Shown here one piece after another: positions 17,388 through 27,112 of a stretch of 64,000 nt of DNA. The stretch is taken from NCBI RefSeq assembly GCF_001870785.1, contig NZ_MOLV01000004.1, forward strand, positions 248,001 through 312,000, read 5' to 3'. Position numbers and translations under genes: made by a program. The notes beneath the pieces are model-generated. The model had not been told where the DNA came from. It saw only the letters and a list, made by a program, of their open reading frames with translations, and did not search any database. Source of the DNA: Exiguobacterium sp. KRL4 (lineage in GTDB: Bacteria; Bacillota; Bacilli; Exiguobacteriales; Exiguobacteriaceae). Numbering within the stretch: the stretch's first letter is position 1; the number at the start of each line of letters is the position of its first letter.

Positions 17388-18698
17388 ATGGCAATTCCAG
17401 TAGTGGCGATCGTAGGTCGCCCAAATATCGGAAAGTCGACGATTTTTAACCGGGTGATTGGAGATCGGGTTTCGATCGTAGAAGACAAGCCAGGCGTTAC
17501 CCGCGACCGTATATACGGCACTGGAGAATGGCTGAATCGTCATTTTCATTTGATTGATACAGGTGGAATCGAAGTCGGGGATGAGCCCCTACTTCAAATG
17601 ATGCGTCATCAGGCGGAACTCGCCATTGATGAAGCAGATGTGATTATTTTTATGGTGAATGGACGCGAAGGGATTACATCAGCTGATGAAGAAGTCGCTA
17701 ACATGTTATTCCGTTCGAATAAACCAGTCGTCATCGCGGTCAACAAAGTCGATAACTTTGAGATGCGGGATTTAATGTATGAGTTCTACTCATTAGGATT
17801 CGGCGATTTATATCCGATTTCTGGAACACATGGTCTAGGACTCGGCGATATGCTCGATCGTGTACTTGAGCTTGCACCGGATAAAGAAGAAATCGAATAC
17901 GATGAAAATACGATCAAGTTCGCGTTAGTCGGACGCCCGAACGTCGGGAAATCGAGTATGACGAATTCCATCCTCGGTGAAGAGCGCGTCATCGTCTCAA
18001 GTGTCGCAGGTACGACACGTGATGCGATTGATACACCGTTCTCACGTGATGAGCAAGAATACGTCATCATTGATACGGCAGGTATGCGTAAACGCGGAAA
18101 AGTCTATGAATCAACAGAACGATTTAGCGTGATGCGTGCGCAAAAAGCCATCGAGCGGGCAGACGTCGTTTGTGTCGTCTTAGATGGAGAAGAAGGCATC
18201 ATCGAGCAGGATAAAAAAGTGGCCGGTTATGCCCATGAAGCGGGTCGTGCCATCGTTATCGTCGTTAATAAATGGGATGCTGTCGAAAAAGATGACAAGA
18301 CAATGAAAAAAATGGAAGAGGAAATTCGCGAAGAGTTTCGTTTCCTTGATTATGCACCGATCGTTTTTGTTTCAGCGAAAACAAAACGTCGTTTGCAAAC
18401 ATTACTTCCCGTCATCAAACAAGCAGCGAAAAGTCATGCGCAGCGCATTCAGACAAGCGTCTTAAACGATGTCATCGTCGATGCTGTCGCGATGAACCCA
18501 GCACCAACCGATAAAGGGGTCCGTCTTCGCATCAATTATGTGACGCAAGTAGCTTCACGTCCGCCGACGTTCGTCTTGTTCGTCAATGATCCTGAATTGT
18601 TACACTTCTCGTATAAACGGTATCTAGATAACCGAATTCGCGAAGCCTTTGATTTTACAGGAACACCGATTCGGATTCTGGCACGTCAAAAACAATAA
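17388..18698 (+). CDS. der: Ribosome assembly GTPase Der (EngA)
   Basis: This 436-residue GTPase matures the 50S ribosomal subunit. It has two tandem GTPase domains: G1 motifs GRPNIGKST near residues 9-17 and GRPNVGKSS near 183-191, DTGG and DTAG G3 motifs, and NKVD and NKWD G4 motifs. A KH-like C-terminal domain starts near 350. Length and architecture are standard. It is followed by gpsA at 14 bases, forming a two-gene unit as in B. subtilis. Confidence 0.96.
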   Translation: MAIPVVAIVGRPNIGKSTIFNRVIGDRVSIVEDKPGVTRDRIYGTGEWLNRHFHLIDTGGIEVGDEPLLQMMRHQAELAIDEADVIIFMVNGREGITSADEEVANMLFRSNKPVVIAVNKVDNFEMRDLMYEFYSLGFGDLYPISGTHGLGLGDMLDRVLELAPDKEEIEYDENTIKFALVGRPNVGKSSMTNSILGEERVIVSSVAGTTRDAIDTPFSRDEQEYVIIDTAGMRKRGKVYESTERFSVMRAQKAIERADVVCVVLDGEEGIIEQDKKVAGYAHEAGRAIVIVVNKWDAVEKDDKTMKKMEEEIREEFRFLDYAPIVFVSAKTKRRLQTLLPVIKQAAKSHAQRIQTSVLNDVIVDAVAMNPAPTDKGVRLRINYVTQVASRPPTFVLFVNDPELLHFSYKRYLDNRIREAFDFTGTPIRILARQKQ

Positions 18699-18712
18699 GG
18701 ACAAGGTGAATC

Positions 18713-19741
18713 ATGATGAAAAAAATCGCAGTCATTGGAGCCGGGAGTTGGGGAACTGCTCTTTCGCTCGTTTTAGCAGATAACGGTCATGAGGTCGTCC
18801 TGTATGGCCGGGATCAAAAAAATGTTGATGCCATTAATCAAAATCATGAAAATACGCAGTTCTTACCGGGTGTGACATTGCCAAAATCACTTCGGGCCAC
18901 AACGGTTTTACAAGAAGCAGTGACAGGTGTCTCACATATTTTAGTTGTGACACCGTCTTCTGCAATCCGTTCTGTATCGCGTCAGTTAAACGAATTATTG
19001 ACGGATCCCGTCGTTCTGATCCATGCCTCAAAAGGAATTGAACCGAAAACCCATTTACGGTTGTCCGAGTTGATGGAACAAGAAATTGATCCATCAAAAC
19101 GTTCGGCAATCTGTGTGTTGACCGGTCCTTCGCATGCGGAGGAAGTGGCATTACGAAAACCGACGACTGTAACTGTTGCTTCAACAGATATGGAAGAAGC
19201 CGGGCGTGTGCAGGAATTGTTCATGAATGAAAATTTCCGTGTGTATTTGAATGCAGATATCATCGGAGCAGAACTCGGTGGTGCCTTTAAAAACATCATT
19301 GCCTTAGCAGCAGGAATGGCAGACGGTCTTGGATACGGTGATAATGCAAAAGCCGCGTTGATTACACGTGGTATGGTGGAAATCGCCCGACTGGGTACCT
19401 TATTTGGTGCCAATCCGATGACGTTCACCGGTCTGACTGGAATGGGTGACTTGATTGTCACGTGTACTTCCGTCCATAGTCGAAACTGGCGGGCGGGAAA
19501 TGCGATTGGTCGTGGGGAGAAACTCGAAACCGTCCTTGAAAACATGGGGATGGTCGTTGAAGGTGTCCGTGCGACACAGGCAGCCTATGACTTAGCAGAA
19601 ACGAAACAGTGTGAGCTACCGATTACGACGGCACTTTATCATGTCTTGTTTGACGGACATACTCCGGCAGAAGAAGTACAGAAATTGATGCGTCGTCCAC
19701 AAAAAAATGAGATTGAACATCTGTTTACGATGAAAGATTAA
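18713..19741 (+). CDS. gpsA: Glycerol-3-phosphate dehydrogenase [NAD(P)+]
   Basis: This 342-residue enzyme reduces dihydroxyacetone phosphate to sn-glycerol 3-phosphate, the backbone of phospholipids. It has the N-terminal dinucleotide motif GAGSWGTA, then GPSHAEEV, the catalytic-lysine region ELGGAFKNIIALAAG and TGLTGMGDLIVTC. Two adjacent ATGs (18713 and 18716) are possible, and AAGGTG precedes both. It belongs with der and the following DUF2768 gene. Confidence 0.95.
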   Translation: MMKKIAVIGAGSWGTALSLVLADNGHEVVLYGRDQKNVDAINQNHENTQFLPGVTLPKSLRATTVLQEAVTGVSHILVVTPSSAIRSVSRQLNELLTDPVVLIHASKGIEPKTHLRLSELMEQEIDPSKRSAICVLTGPSHAEEVALRKPTTVTVASTDMEEAGRVQELFMNENFRVYLNADIIGAELGGAFKNIIALAAGMADGLGYGDNAKAALITRGMVEIARLGTLFGANPMTFTGLTGMGDLIVTCTSVHSRNWRAGNAIGRGEKLETVLENMGMVVEGVRATQAAYDLAETKQCELPITTALYHVLFDGHTPAEEVQKLMRRPQKNEIEHLFTMKD

Positions 19742-19759
19742 CGGAGTGGGGTGGAAACC

Positions 19760-19957
19760 TTGAGTCCAGGTTTATTAAAAATGTGGATTTCATTTGCCGG
19801 TATCGGTCTATTTGCGATCAGTGTCTTACTGGTTACGATCAGCCGGACGAAGTTGACTGGTTTTTGGCAGTTTCTGATGTCGACGGTCGCGGTCCTATGT
19901 TTTATCATCGCATCAATCATCATGGTCTTTATCGTTATGGCAGGACCAAGCGCATGA
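19760..19957 (+). CDS. yphE: Small membrane protein YphE (DUF2768)
   Basis: This 65-residue protein has two hydrophobic segments and the SPGLLKMWISFAGIG beginning typical of DUF2768/YphE. The TTG at 19760 is preferred because this family starts with Met-Ser-Pro and GTGGGGTGG lies upstream; the GTG at 19751 is an alternative. It sits between gpsA and yphF as in B. subtilis, and its stop overlaps the start of the lipoprotein gene (ATGA). Its function is unknown. Confidence 0.75.
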   Translation: MSPGLLKMWISFAGIGLFAISVLLVTISRTKLTGFWQFLMSTVAVLCFIIASIIMVFIVMAGPSA

Positions 19958-20688
19958 AAAAAATAACGATTGTCTTGATGCTCATCCCGGTGATGTTACT
20001 GTCTGGTTGTTTGTTTCCAGATAGCCAAAAACCGTCCAATCGTGTCCCGTATCCGGAACAAATCCGGATGGTCCAAGAAGCGGTGGAAGCGTACCAAAAA
20101 GATACAGGTGTGTTGCCGATCAAAACACGAGAGGCAAATACCCCTTTGATGGAACGATATCAGATCGAACTCGGTCGACTCATTCCACGCTATATGAGTG
20201 ATCCGCCACCAAACAGTTTTGAAGGAGGCGGAACGTTCATTTATCTATTAGTGGATGTCGATACAAAACCGACTGTCAAACTGATGGATTTGCTTGTTGC
20301 CGAAGAACTTCAAAAACTGCAGGTCCGGATTGACACGTACCGCAAGAAAAACGAAAAATATCCATTTAAAGGATCAATTGGGAAAAATCAGTTTACACTT
20401 GATTATAAAAAATTGTTTATTAAAGAAGAACCGAAAGTGCCGAGCCCGTATTCTGATGAGCAACTATCGATTTACGTCGATGGGCAAGGTCAACTGTTCA
20501 TCAACTATTTGCCTGAATTAGAAAAAGCGCTTGAAACAGCGAAGAAAAAGCCGGAAGTAGGCCAAGATATTCGTCATTTACTCTATGATGAGCAACCTTT
20601 TGTTCCTGCATACTCTCAAAGTTATACCATTAACGAAAAAGGCGAACCTGTGTTTTCTGAAGAATCGATCGAAGAATCAGAAAATTGA
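19954..20688 (+). CDS. yphF: Lipoprotein YphF-like
   Basis: This 244-residue protein has a lipoprotein signal peptide (basic MKK, a hydrophobic core and lipobox LLSGC) and is therefore anchored to the outer face of the membrane. The open frame extends upstream, but the ATG at 19954 coincides with the signal peptide and overlaps the yphE stop. The rest is soluble and charged, with no motif that I recognise. The family (YphF) is defined mainly by position between gpsA and hbs. Function unknown. Confidence 0.78.
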   Translation: MKKITIVLMLIPVMLLSGCLFPDSQKPSNRVPYPEQIRMVQEAVEAYQKDTGVLPIKTREANTPLMERYQIELGRLIPRYMSDPPPNSFEGGGTFIYLLVDVDTKPTVKLMDLLVAEELQKLQVRIDTYRKKNEKYPFKGSIGKNQFTLDYKKLFIKEEPKVPSPYSDEQLSIYVDGQGQLFINYLPELEKALETAKKKPEVGQDIRHLLYDEQPFVPAYSQSYTINEKGEPVFSEESIEESEN

Positions 20689-20708
20689 TGGGGATTCTTA
20701 TGAAAATG

Positions 20709-20737
20709 TTGTAATATCAACGTTTATAAGGTATGAT
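20709..20737 (+). promoter_or_regulatory. Sigma-A type promoter of the HU gene
   Basis: TTGTAA and TATGAT are separated by 17 bases, about 35 bases upstream of the GGGAGGGGG ribosome site of hbs. Confidence 0.6.
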
Positions 20738-20773
20738 TAGCCTCGAAGAAGTGATTGGGAGGGGGTGAACGTA

Positions 20774-21046
20774 ATGAACAAAACTGAACTCATTCAAGCA
20801 GTCGTCGAAAAATCAGGTCTAACTAAAAAAGACGTGACGAAAGTTGTCGAATCAACATTCGAATCGATTACTGAGACACTTCAGTCTGGAGAAAAAGTCC
20901 AATTGATTGGCTTTGGTAACTTCGAAGTCCGTGAACGCGCAGCTCGTAAAGGTCGCAACCCACGTACAAAAGAAGATATCGAAATTCCAGCAAGCAAAGT
21001 ACCTGCTTTCAAACCAGGTAAAGCATTGAAAGATGCGGTGAAGTAA
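20774..21046 (+). CDS. hbs: DNA-binding protein HU
   Basis: This 90-residue histone-like protein compacts and bends chromosomal DNA. The sequence is nearly canonical: [10 protein letters not shown] start, [44 protein letters not shown]. The ATG at 20774 is chosen over the GTG at 20765 because the ribosome site GGGAGGGGG lies just before the latter. It is monocistronic with a strong promoter and terminator. folE and mtrB, which follow hbs in B. subtilis, are absent. Confidence 0.97.
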   Translation: MNKTELIQAVVEKSGLTKKDVTKVVESTFESITETLQSGEKVQLIGFGNFEVRERAARKGRNPRTKEDIEIPASKVPAFKPGKALKDAVK

Positions 21047-21059
21047 TTCGGCTACATAG

Positions 21060-21092
21060 TCGTTCGGGGAATTCCCCGAACGGCTTTTTTTG
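21060..21092 (+). terminator. Terminator of the HU gene
   Basis: The palindrome CGTTCGGGGAATTCCCCGAACG is followed by GCTTTTTTT. Confidence 0.88.
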
Positions 21093-21188
21093 TGGACATT
21101 GAGAGACGAGAAAACGGGTTGATTATGGTATATTAAAAAAGAAGAACATCCATCAACGAGATGGCACTGGAGATCGGGGGGTAAAAGC

Positions 21189-21767
21189 ATGAATCATCAA
21201 GAGCTGCTCGTGGAAGAAATGATCACTGCACTCACTACAAAACAAACAACACAACTGGCTCAACATGTGGATTTCCCTTCCATCGATCGTGAACAGATCA
21301 GTTGGTTGATCGATGTCGCCCAGAATGAGACGTTGGTCTGGCAAGCGCTTGTTAAAGGCGTTCACCATGCGCAAGTCGCCTTGTTGTTACATGAACGTGT
21401 AGGGGAAACAAAAAGAGGCTCCAAAGAACGGCAATTGCTTGTTTTAGCAGGTGATCTGTTCTCAAGCTACTTTTTTGAGGAGTTAGCATCCCTTCCTCAA
21501 ACTGCACTGGTTTCACTCGGACGGACGGTTCAGCGTGTTAATGAAGCGAAATGTGCCCTTCATGAGGAAAACTATGTCTCGACCGAAGAATACGTCTTGC
21601 TTTGGTTGACGGCAGAATTTGGACTGGTTCAAGGTTTGGCGACGATCAGCGGGAGAGACTGGTTAACGGAACACGGACAACGATTGATTCGCCAGCGGGC
21701 ACAGGTATTGAATCCTAGTGCCCAACAACTACTATTATCACATTTAGAACAGATGGCAGTAGCGTAA
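21189..21767 (+). CDS. hepS: Heptaprenyl diphosphate synthase component I
   Basis: This 192-residue protein is the small, non-catalytic subunit of the two-component prenyl synthase that makes the heptaprenyl side chain of menaquinone-7. The family is poorly conserved; identification rests on its length, the [11 protein letters not shown]-type helical N-terminus and its place before menG and hepT, the same trio as in B. subtilis. It has an ATG after GGGGGGT. Confidence 0.82.
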   Translation: MNHQELLVEEMITALTTKQTTQLAQHVDFPSIDREQISWLIDVAQNETLVWQALVKGVHHAQVALLLHERVGETKRGSKERQLLVLAGDLFSSYFFEELASLPQTALVSLGRTVQRVNEAKCALHEENYVSTEEYVLLWLTAEFGLVQGLATISGRDWLTEHGQRLIRQRAQVLNPSAQQLLLSHLEQMAVA

Positions 21768-21789
21768 TATCTTTGAAAGGGTGAACTGC

Positions 21790-22497
21790 GTGCAGACACA
21801 AGAAAAAGAGAAAAAAGTATACGAAGTATTTCAGTCGATTTCAACGAATTATGATCAAATGAACTCGATCATCAGTTTTCGCCTGCATAAAGTATGGAGA
21901 AAAGAGACGATGCGTCGGATGAATGTGTTCCCAGGTGCGAAGTGTCTTGATCTATGTTGCGGAACTGCGGATTGGACAATCCAACTCGCTAAAGCAGCAG
22001 GACCGACTGGCGTCATCAAAGGACTTGATTTCTCCGAGAATATGTTAAAAGTAGGCGTCGAAAAAGTAGAAGCGTTAGGTATGAAAAATGTCGAATTGTT
22101 ACATGGGAATGCGATGGAGCTTCCTTTTGGAGATCATTCCTTTGATTACGTGACAATCGGGTTTGGTTTACGGAACGTGCCTGATTATCTTCAAGTCATT
22201 CAAGAGATGCACCGGGTGTTAAAACCAGGTGGAACCGTTGTTTGCCTGGAGACAAGTCAGCCAACGGCACCGTTGTTCAAAGAAGCCTATTCGCTTTATT
22301 TCGGTAAAATCATGCCGCAAGTCGGTCGTTTGTTCGCGAAGTCGTATGATCAATACAACTGGTTGCAGGAATCAACAGAAGTGTTCTTGGACCGCGTTGA
22401 ACTAAAACAATTGTTTGAACAGGCCGGTTTCATGCAGGTTGAAGTCAAAGCATTTGCAGGTGGGGCGGCTGCGATGCACCTCGGAAAGAAGTGGTGA
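21790..22497 (+). CDS. menG: Demethylmenaquinone methyltransferase
   Basis: This 235-residue SAM-dependent methyltransferase carries out the last step of menaquinone synthesis. It shows the UbiE/MenG signatures [10 protein letters not shown], the SAM-binding [11 protein letters not shown] and [10 protein letters not shown], and [10 protein letters not shown]. The GTG at 21790 is preferred (Met-Gln-Thr start like B. subtilis MenG; GAAAGGGTG at the right distance) over the GTG at 21781. It is encoded between the two subunits of the prenyl synthase, so all three serve menaquinone. Confidence 0.94.
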   Translation: MQTQEKEKKVYEVFQSISTNYDQMNSIISFRLHKVWRKETMRRMNVFPGAKCLDLCCGTADWTIQLAKAAGPTGVIKGLDFSENMLKVGVEKVEALGMKNVELLHGNAMELPFGDHSFDYVTIGFGLRNVPDYLQVIQEMHRVLKPGGTVVCLETSQPTAPLFKEAYSLYFGKIMPQVGRLFAKSYDQYNWLQESTEVFLDRVELKQLFEQAGFMQVEVKAFAGGAAAMHLGKKW

Positions 22498-22498
22498 C

Positions 22499-23461
22499 AT
22501 GTCACTGCACTCAATTTACCGAGATGTAACAAAAGAAGTGAATCTAGTCGATCAATTTTTAGTCAGTCATATTGCGTCGGATGATCCGACGATCGATGCG
22601 GCAGGCCAGCAATTACTTCAAGCCGGTGGGAAACGGATTCGACCAGCATTCGTCTTATTGGCTTCGAAGTTCGGGCAGGCGGATCGAGATGAACTCGTTC
22701 GAGTCGCAGCAAGCCTAGAGTTGATTCATATGGCATCGCTCGTTCATGATGATGTGATCGATGATGCAGAACTTAGACGTGGCAAACCAACCGTCATGCA
22801 ACACTTTGATGAAGAAGTAGCCCTTTATTCTGGAAACTTTTTGTTTGGTGAGGCTGTCAAATTGATTGGAGAAGTCGGGAAACCGGAACTCGTTCAAGTA
22901 ATGGTCCATGCGATGCGTGAAATCTGTGAAGGCGAAATCGAACAGATTTATGATCAGTATGATTGGGAACAATCAATCAAACGATACATCAAACGAATTG
23001 AGCGGAAAACGGCGATTCTGATCGAAGCAAGCTGTCATCTTGGAGCGATTGTAGCCAACTGTTCTGCGGAAGATACAAAGGCGTTGCGGCAATTCGGGCG
23101 AGACATCGGTCTAGCTTTTCAAATTGCAGATGACTTACTGGATTTTACAGCCAAGCGGACCGAACTAGGAAAGCCGGTTGCAGAAGATTTACGGCACGGT
23201 CACAAAACGTTACCCGTTTTTTATGCATCAGAAGATCCGGCGTTTTTTCAAGAACTACAAAAAATCCGATCGATGCCAACCCATCAAGAAGTTGCTCCAT
23301 TACTGGAGAGGCTGCAACATTCAGATGCGCTGGAACGGACGCAACAAACCGTTGACTTGTATATTCGACGCGCGATTCAACGTTTGAATCACCTTCCGAA
23401 ATCTTCAGCCAAACGGTCGCTTGAAGAGGTTGCCCGTTATGTCGGGAAACGAAAAGGCTGA
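22499..23461 (+). CDS. hepT: Heptaprenyl diphosphate synthase component II
   Basis: This 320-residue catalytic subunit elongates farnesyl diphosphate with isopentenyl diphosphate. Both aspartate-rich motifs are present: HDDVIDDAELRRG near residues 83-95 and QIADDLLDF near 210-218. The open frame extends upstream into menG, but the ATG at 22499, two bases after the menG stop, begins the conserved sequence. It works with HepS. Confidence 0.94.
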   Translation: MSLHSIYRDVTKEVNLVDQFLVSHIASDDPTIDAAGQQLLQAGGKRIRPAFVLLASKFGQADRDELVRVAASLELIHMASLVHDDVIDDAELRRGKPTVMQHFDEEVALYSGNFLFGEAVKLIGEVGKPELVQVMVHAMREICEGEIEQIYDQYDWEQSIKRYIKRIERKTAILIEASCHLGAIVANCSAEDTKALRQFGRDIGLAFQIADDLLDFTAKRTELGKPVAEDLRHGHKTLPVFYASEDPAFFQELQKIRSMPTHQEVAPLLERLQHSDALERTQQTVDLYIRRAIQRLNHLPKSSAKRSLEEVARYVGKRKG

Positions 23462-23478
23462 AAATTGTAAAAAATTTC

Positions 23479-23507
23479 TTGCCGCCATTCCAATTACGCA
23501 GTAAACT
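23479..23507 (+). promoter_or_regulatory. Promoter of ndk
   Basis: TTGCCG and TAAACT are separated by 17 bases. The predicted transcription start, around 23514, falls in a cre-like sequence. Confidence 0.5.
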
Positions 23508-23511
23508 TACT

Positions 23512-23527
23512 ATGTAAGCGCTTTTTT
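23512..23527 (+). promoter_or_regulatory. cre-like site overlapping the ndk transcription start
   Basis: ATGTAAGCGCTTTTT matches the CcpA operator consensus WTGNAARCGNWWWCA except at the C and the final A. It lies immediately downstream of the -10 box, a position typical of CcpA repression. The role is inferred. Confidence 0.35.
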
Positions 23528-23554
23528 ATTCGTATTTCATAGGGGGAACTAGTA

Positions 23555-23971
23555 ATGGAGCAAACGTTTTTAATGGTAAAACCAGATGGCGTCGAACGGG
23601 GATTGATTGGGGAAATCATCGCTCGGATCGAACGTAAAGGATTTGTGATTCGTGAAATGAAAATGATGCAGGCAACAGAAGAATTAGCACAAGCGCATTA
23701 TGCGGAACATGCAGAAAAACCATTTTTCGGAGAGTTGGTCACTTTCTTGATATCTGGTCCAGTCGTCGCCCTTCGTGTCGAAGGAGCGGATGTTGTGACA
23801 GTTTCACGGATGATGATCGGTAAAACGAAACCAACGGAAGCGTTACCTGGAACCATTCGGGGTGATTTCGCAAACACGATGAGTGAAAACGTCATTCACG
23901 GTTCAGATAGCGTTGAAAGTGCGGAGCGCGAACTGAGCCTCTGGTTTCAAGGACAACCTTTAAACGTATGA
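23555..23971 (+). CDS. ndk: Nucleoside diphosphate kinase
   Basis: This 138-residue enzyme transfers the gamma-phosphate between nucleoside tri- and diphosphates. It has [13 protein letters not shown] at the start and the catalytic histidine in NVIHGSDS near residue 115. It is shorter than eukaryotic forms and normal for Bacillus. It follows hepT, as in B. subtilis, but has its own promoter and a terminator before cheR. Confidence 0.96.
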   Translation: MEQTFLMVKPDGVERGLIGEIIARIERKGFVIREMKMMQATEELAQAHYAEHAEKPFFGELVTFLISGPVVALRVEGADVVTVSRMMIGKTKPTEALPGTIRGDFANTMSENVIHGSDSVESAERELSLWFQGQPLNV

Positions 23972-23980
23972 TACCGGCAA

Positions 23981-24014
23981 GACGATTGAGCAGTTGCTCA
24001 ATCGTTTTTTTTGT
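23981..24014 (+). terminator. Terminator of ndk
   Basis: The inverted repeat ACGATTGAGCA / TGCTCAATCGT is followed by eight T residues. Confidence 0.85.
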
Positions 24015-24110
24015 TTTTTGGAAAGGAAATGGCTTTATGCTAAAATAGAAAATAAGATTGGGTCTACTGTGAAGTCGTCCTAAACAGAGAGAGGATTTGT
24101 GAGGTGGATT

Positions 24111-24884
24111 ATGCAGGACTATGAGCTTTTTATCCAACGTTTCTTAAAAAAATCGGGAATTGATTTAGGACAATATAAAGAAGCACAGATGAAACGACGA
24201 TTAACAGCATTACGCGATAAAAAAGGACATAGTACATTTGCTTCTTACATGCAAGCGATGGAGAAAGATACGAACTTGTACGAAGAGTTTTTGGATCGGA
24301 TGACCATCAACGTCAGTGAATTTTTCCGGAATCCGATTCGTTGGCAACAGTTAGAACAAGATATCTTACCTGTCCTGCAAGCACGCGCACACGGCCGGAT
24401 TCGAACGTGGAGTGCCGCCTGTTCGACAGGTGAAGAACCATATTCACTAGCGATGATTTTAAATGAAAAGATGGATCCGGCACAGTTTACGATCCAGGCG
24501 ACGGACTTGGACGATCTTGTACTAGAAAAAGCGAAACAAGGACGTTACGGGGCATCTGCCTTAAACGAAGTCGAAGAGGCCAGAAAAAAACGCTACTTCA
24601 TCGAACAAGAGCAACAATTCGAAGTTGTTCCTGAGATCAAACGACTTGTTCGTTTTAGTAAACATAACTTGTTAGGTGATCGTTATGACAATGGCTTTGA
24701 TTTGATCATTTGCCGGAATGTCTTGATTTATTTTACGGAAGAAGCGAAAGCCCATGTATACCGTTCCTTTGTCCAAGCATTGAAGCCAGGTGGGATTTTG
24801 TTTGTTGGTGGAACAGAACAAATCTTTCAACCGGAACGATTTGGTCTTAAAATGAAACAAAGCTTCTTCTACGAAAAAATTTAA
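24111..24884 (+). CDS. cheR: Chemotaxis protein methyltransferase CheR
   Basis: This 257-residue enzyme methylates glutamates on chemoreceptors using SAM, setting adaptation in chemotaxis. The N-terminal helical domain carries YKEAQMKRRL and DRMTINVSEFFRN. The SAM domain has the CSTGEEPYSLA motif and CRNVLIYF. The ATG at 24111 aligns with B. subtilis CheR and has AGGTGG upstream; the GTG at 24099 is possible. It precedes the aro genes as in B. subtilis. No other chemotaxis gene is in the window. Confidence 0.93.
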   Translation: MQDYELFIQRFLKKSGIDLGQYKEAQMKRRLTALRDKKGHSTFASYMQAMEKDTNLYEEFLDRMTINVSEFFRNPIRWQQLEQDILPVLQARAHGRIRTWSAACSTGEEPYSLAMILNEKMDPAQFTIQATDLDDLVLEKAKQGRYGASALNEVEEARKKRYFIEQEQQFEVVPEIKRLVRFSKHNLLGDRYDNGFDLIICRNVLIYFTEEAKAHVYRSFVQALKPGGILFVGGTEQIFQPERFGLKMKQSFFYEKI

Positions 24885-24905
24885 TAGGACGAAGGGATGG
24901 AACAT

Positions 24906-26060
24906 ATGCGTTATATGACTGCAGGAGAATCACATGGTAAAGGCTTATCTGTCATCATTGAAGGTGTCCCTTCTGGTTTAACAATCGATTTCGAACAAAT
25001 ACAACGGGAGATGAAACGGCGTCAAGGTGGATACGGTCGCGGACGACGGATGCAGATCGAACAAGATGCGGTCGATGTCCGCGGTGGAATTCGTCATGGC
25101 TATACGACAGGCGCACCGATCAGCCTGTTCATCGAAAACAAGGATCATACGCACTGGACGCAAGTCATGCAGGCTGAACCGTTGGAAGAAGAACTAGAAC
25201 GCCCTCGTACACTGACCCGTCCACGACCGGGGCATGCCGATTTAGTTGGGGGGTTGAAGTATGGTCATCGGGACTTGCGTGACGTCCTGGAACGGTCGTC
25301 TGCTCGAGAGACAGCGGCCCGCGTTGCCGTGGGTGCGATCGCGAAACAATTGCTCGCTCAACTCGGCGTGGATGTCTTCTCACACGTCCGCTCAATCGGT
25401 GGTGTAGATGCCGCTCGTGTGAATCCGATGGAACACCGCGAAACGATCGAAGCCTCTCTTGTGCGTTGTGCGGATGAAGTGGCGTCAGAAAAGATGATGC
25501 GGGCCATCGATCAAGCGAAACAAGATGGGGATACGCTAGGCGGGGAAATCGAAGCCGTCGTGACGGGTCTTGTTCCCGGAATTGGTTCCTTTACACAAAA
25601 TGAAACGAAGTTAGATAGCCGGATTGCGCGTGCGGTCATCAGTGTCAATGCGATGAAGGCAGTTGGGTTTGGAGATGGATTTGATCTTGCTCGCCGAAAA
25701 GGAAGTACGGTACAAGACGAAATCTTACATGATGAGACCGGTTACTACCGTAAAACGAATCATCTTGGTGGGATCGAAGGAGGCATGTCGACCGGAATGC
25801 CGATCCGTGTTCAAGTGGCGATGAAACCGATCCCGACCTTGTATCGTCCGTTACAGTCCGTTGATATTGAAACAAAAGAACCATTCGTCGCACAGATTGA
25901 ACGAAGCGATGCCTGTGCGGTTCCAGCCGCTTCCGTAGTCATCGAGGCGGTCGTCGCCTTTGAAGTGGCGGCGTCGATTCTTGAGATGTTCGGGAGCTCG
26001 ACACTGGATCGTCTGAAAGATAGTGTTGCTGCGTACAAGGAGGAGGTGCGTCTCTTTTGA
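24906..26060 (+). CDS. aroC: Chorismate synthase
   Basis: This 384-residue enzyme converts EPSP to chorismate with reduced FMN, the last shikimate step. Signature segments are [10 protein letters not shown] near the start, [29 protein letters not shown] in the middle, and [10 protein letters not shown]. The ATG at 24906 is preferred because GAAGGG abuts the earlier ATG. It lies 21 bases after cheR and overlaps aroB. It is called AroF in B. subtilis naming. Confidence 0.95.
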   Translation: MRYMTAGESHGKGLSVIIEGVPSGLTIDFEQIQREMKRRQGGYGRGRRMQIEQDAVDVRGGIRHGYTTGAPISLFIENKDHTHWTQVMQAEPLEEELERPRTLTRPRPGHADLVGGLKYGHRDLRDVLERSSARETAARVAVGAIAKQLLAQLGVDVFSHVRSIGGVDAARVNPMEHRETIEASLVRCADEVASEKMMRAIDQAKQDGDTLGGEIEAVVTGLVPGIGSFTQNETKLDSRIARAVISVNAMKAVGFGDGFDLARRKGSTVQDEILHDETGYYRKTNHLGGIEGGMSTGMPIRVQVAMKPIPTLYRPLQSVDIETKEPFVAQIERSDACAVPAASVVIEAVVAFEVAASILEMFGSSTLDRLKDSVAAYKEEVRLF

Positions 26061-27112
26061 CGCAACTCCATATTCAGGCAAGTCGTCCTTATACCGTCTA
26101 CATTGAACCGGACGCGGTGAAACGGCTGATGGAAGTACCTGAAGCACAACAAGCGGATCAGTTTTGGATCATCACTGACCAGACGGTCGCCGCGTTCCAT
26201 TTGGCGACGGTATGTGCACAACTCGATCACTGTTTCAACAAGAACCGGTTGATCAGTCGAGTAGAACCGGGAGAAGCGAGTAAGTCACTCGCCGTCTATC
26301 AAAGTGTATTAGAAGACGGCATTGAGCAAGGGGCGACGCGGAAAACGGTGGTGCTTGCTGTCGGAGGAGGGATGATTGGTGATTTAGCCGGTTTTGTCGC
26401 CGCGACGTTTTTGCGAGGTGTACCGTTCATTCAAATCCCGACGACGTTGCTTGCCCATGATTCAAGTGTCGGCGGAAAGGTTGGATTAAACTTACGTTGG
26501 GGTAAGAACCTAGTAGGAGCGTTTTATCAACCATCTGCCGTTTTATATGATATAACTTTTTTACGCACCTTATCTGACCGCGAATGGAGAAGCGGTTTTT
26601 TTGAATTGCTCAAACACGGTCTACTCGCACGTCCGACGTTTGCTCACGATTTATTGGAACTCGATTTGACAGGTATAAAACAATTGCCGTTAGCTGACTC
26701 GATTGCAGCGGGGATTGCGGTTAAACAACGGATCGTCGAACAGGACGAACAGGAAAGTGGTGTCCGGGCTTTTTTAAATTATGGACATACGTTTGGACAC
26801 GCCGTCGAATATGCCAGTCCTGGTTTATCACATGGTGAGGCAGTCGGAATCGGCTTGGTGTTCGTTTCTTTTTTAGAAGGAAACCTGGACCAAGCGAAGC
26901 GGATTGTTAGCTTGATTAAACGACTAGATGTGACATTGCCAGAACGGCACGCTTTTCAGGTCTACTTGGATTTGATGAAACGGGATAAAAAAAATAATGC
27001 GTCGATTCGTTTTGTAGTACAACGACAAGGTGAATTTAAATTAGAAGAGATTGATGAAGAACGTCTGTGTAAGGCATATGATCAAACGGTGAGGTGTTTA
27101 CAGTGGGATTAA
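26057..27112 (+). CDS. aroB: 3-dehydroquinate synthase
   Basis: This 351-residue NAD- and metal-dependent enzyme makes 3-dehydroquinate, the second shikimate step. It has [31 protein letters not shown] and the metal-binding histidines in [11 protein letters not shown] and LSHGEAV. It starts with TTG behind an AAGGAGGAGGTG site within the end of aroC and overlaps the aroA start. Confidence 0.95.
   Translation: MTQLHIQASRPYTVYIEPDAVKRLMEVPEAQQADQFWIITDQTVAAFHLATVCAQLDHCFNKNRLISRVEPGEASKSLAVYQSVLEDGIEQGATRKTVVLAVGGGMIGDLAGFVAATFLRGVPFIQIPTTLLAHDSSVGGKVGLNLRWGKNLVGAFYQPSAVLYDITFLRTLSDREWRSGFFELLKHGLLARPTFAHDLLELDLTGIKQLPLADSIAAGIAVKQRIVEQDEQESGVRAFLNYGHTFGHAVEYASPGLSHGEAVGIGLVFVSFLEGNLDQAKRIVSLIKRLDVTLPERHAFQVYLDLMKRDKKNNASIRFVVQRQGEFKLEEIDEERLCKAYDQTVRCLQWD

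Noticed and set aside
19783-19953. Upstream extension of the yphF frame
   Set aside because: It overlaps the conserved DUF2768 gene in another frame, and a lipoprotein signal peptide starts at 19954.
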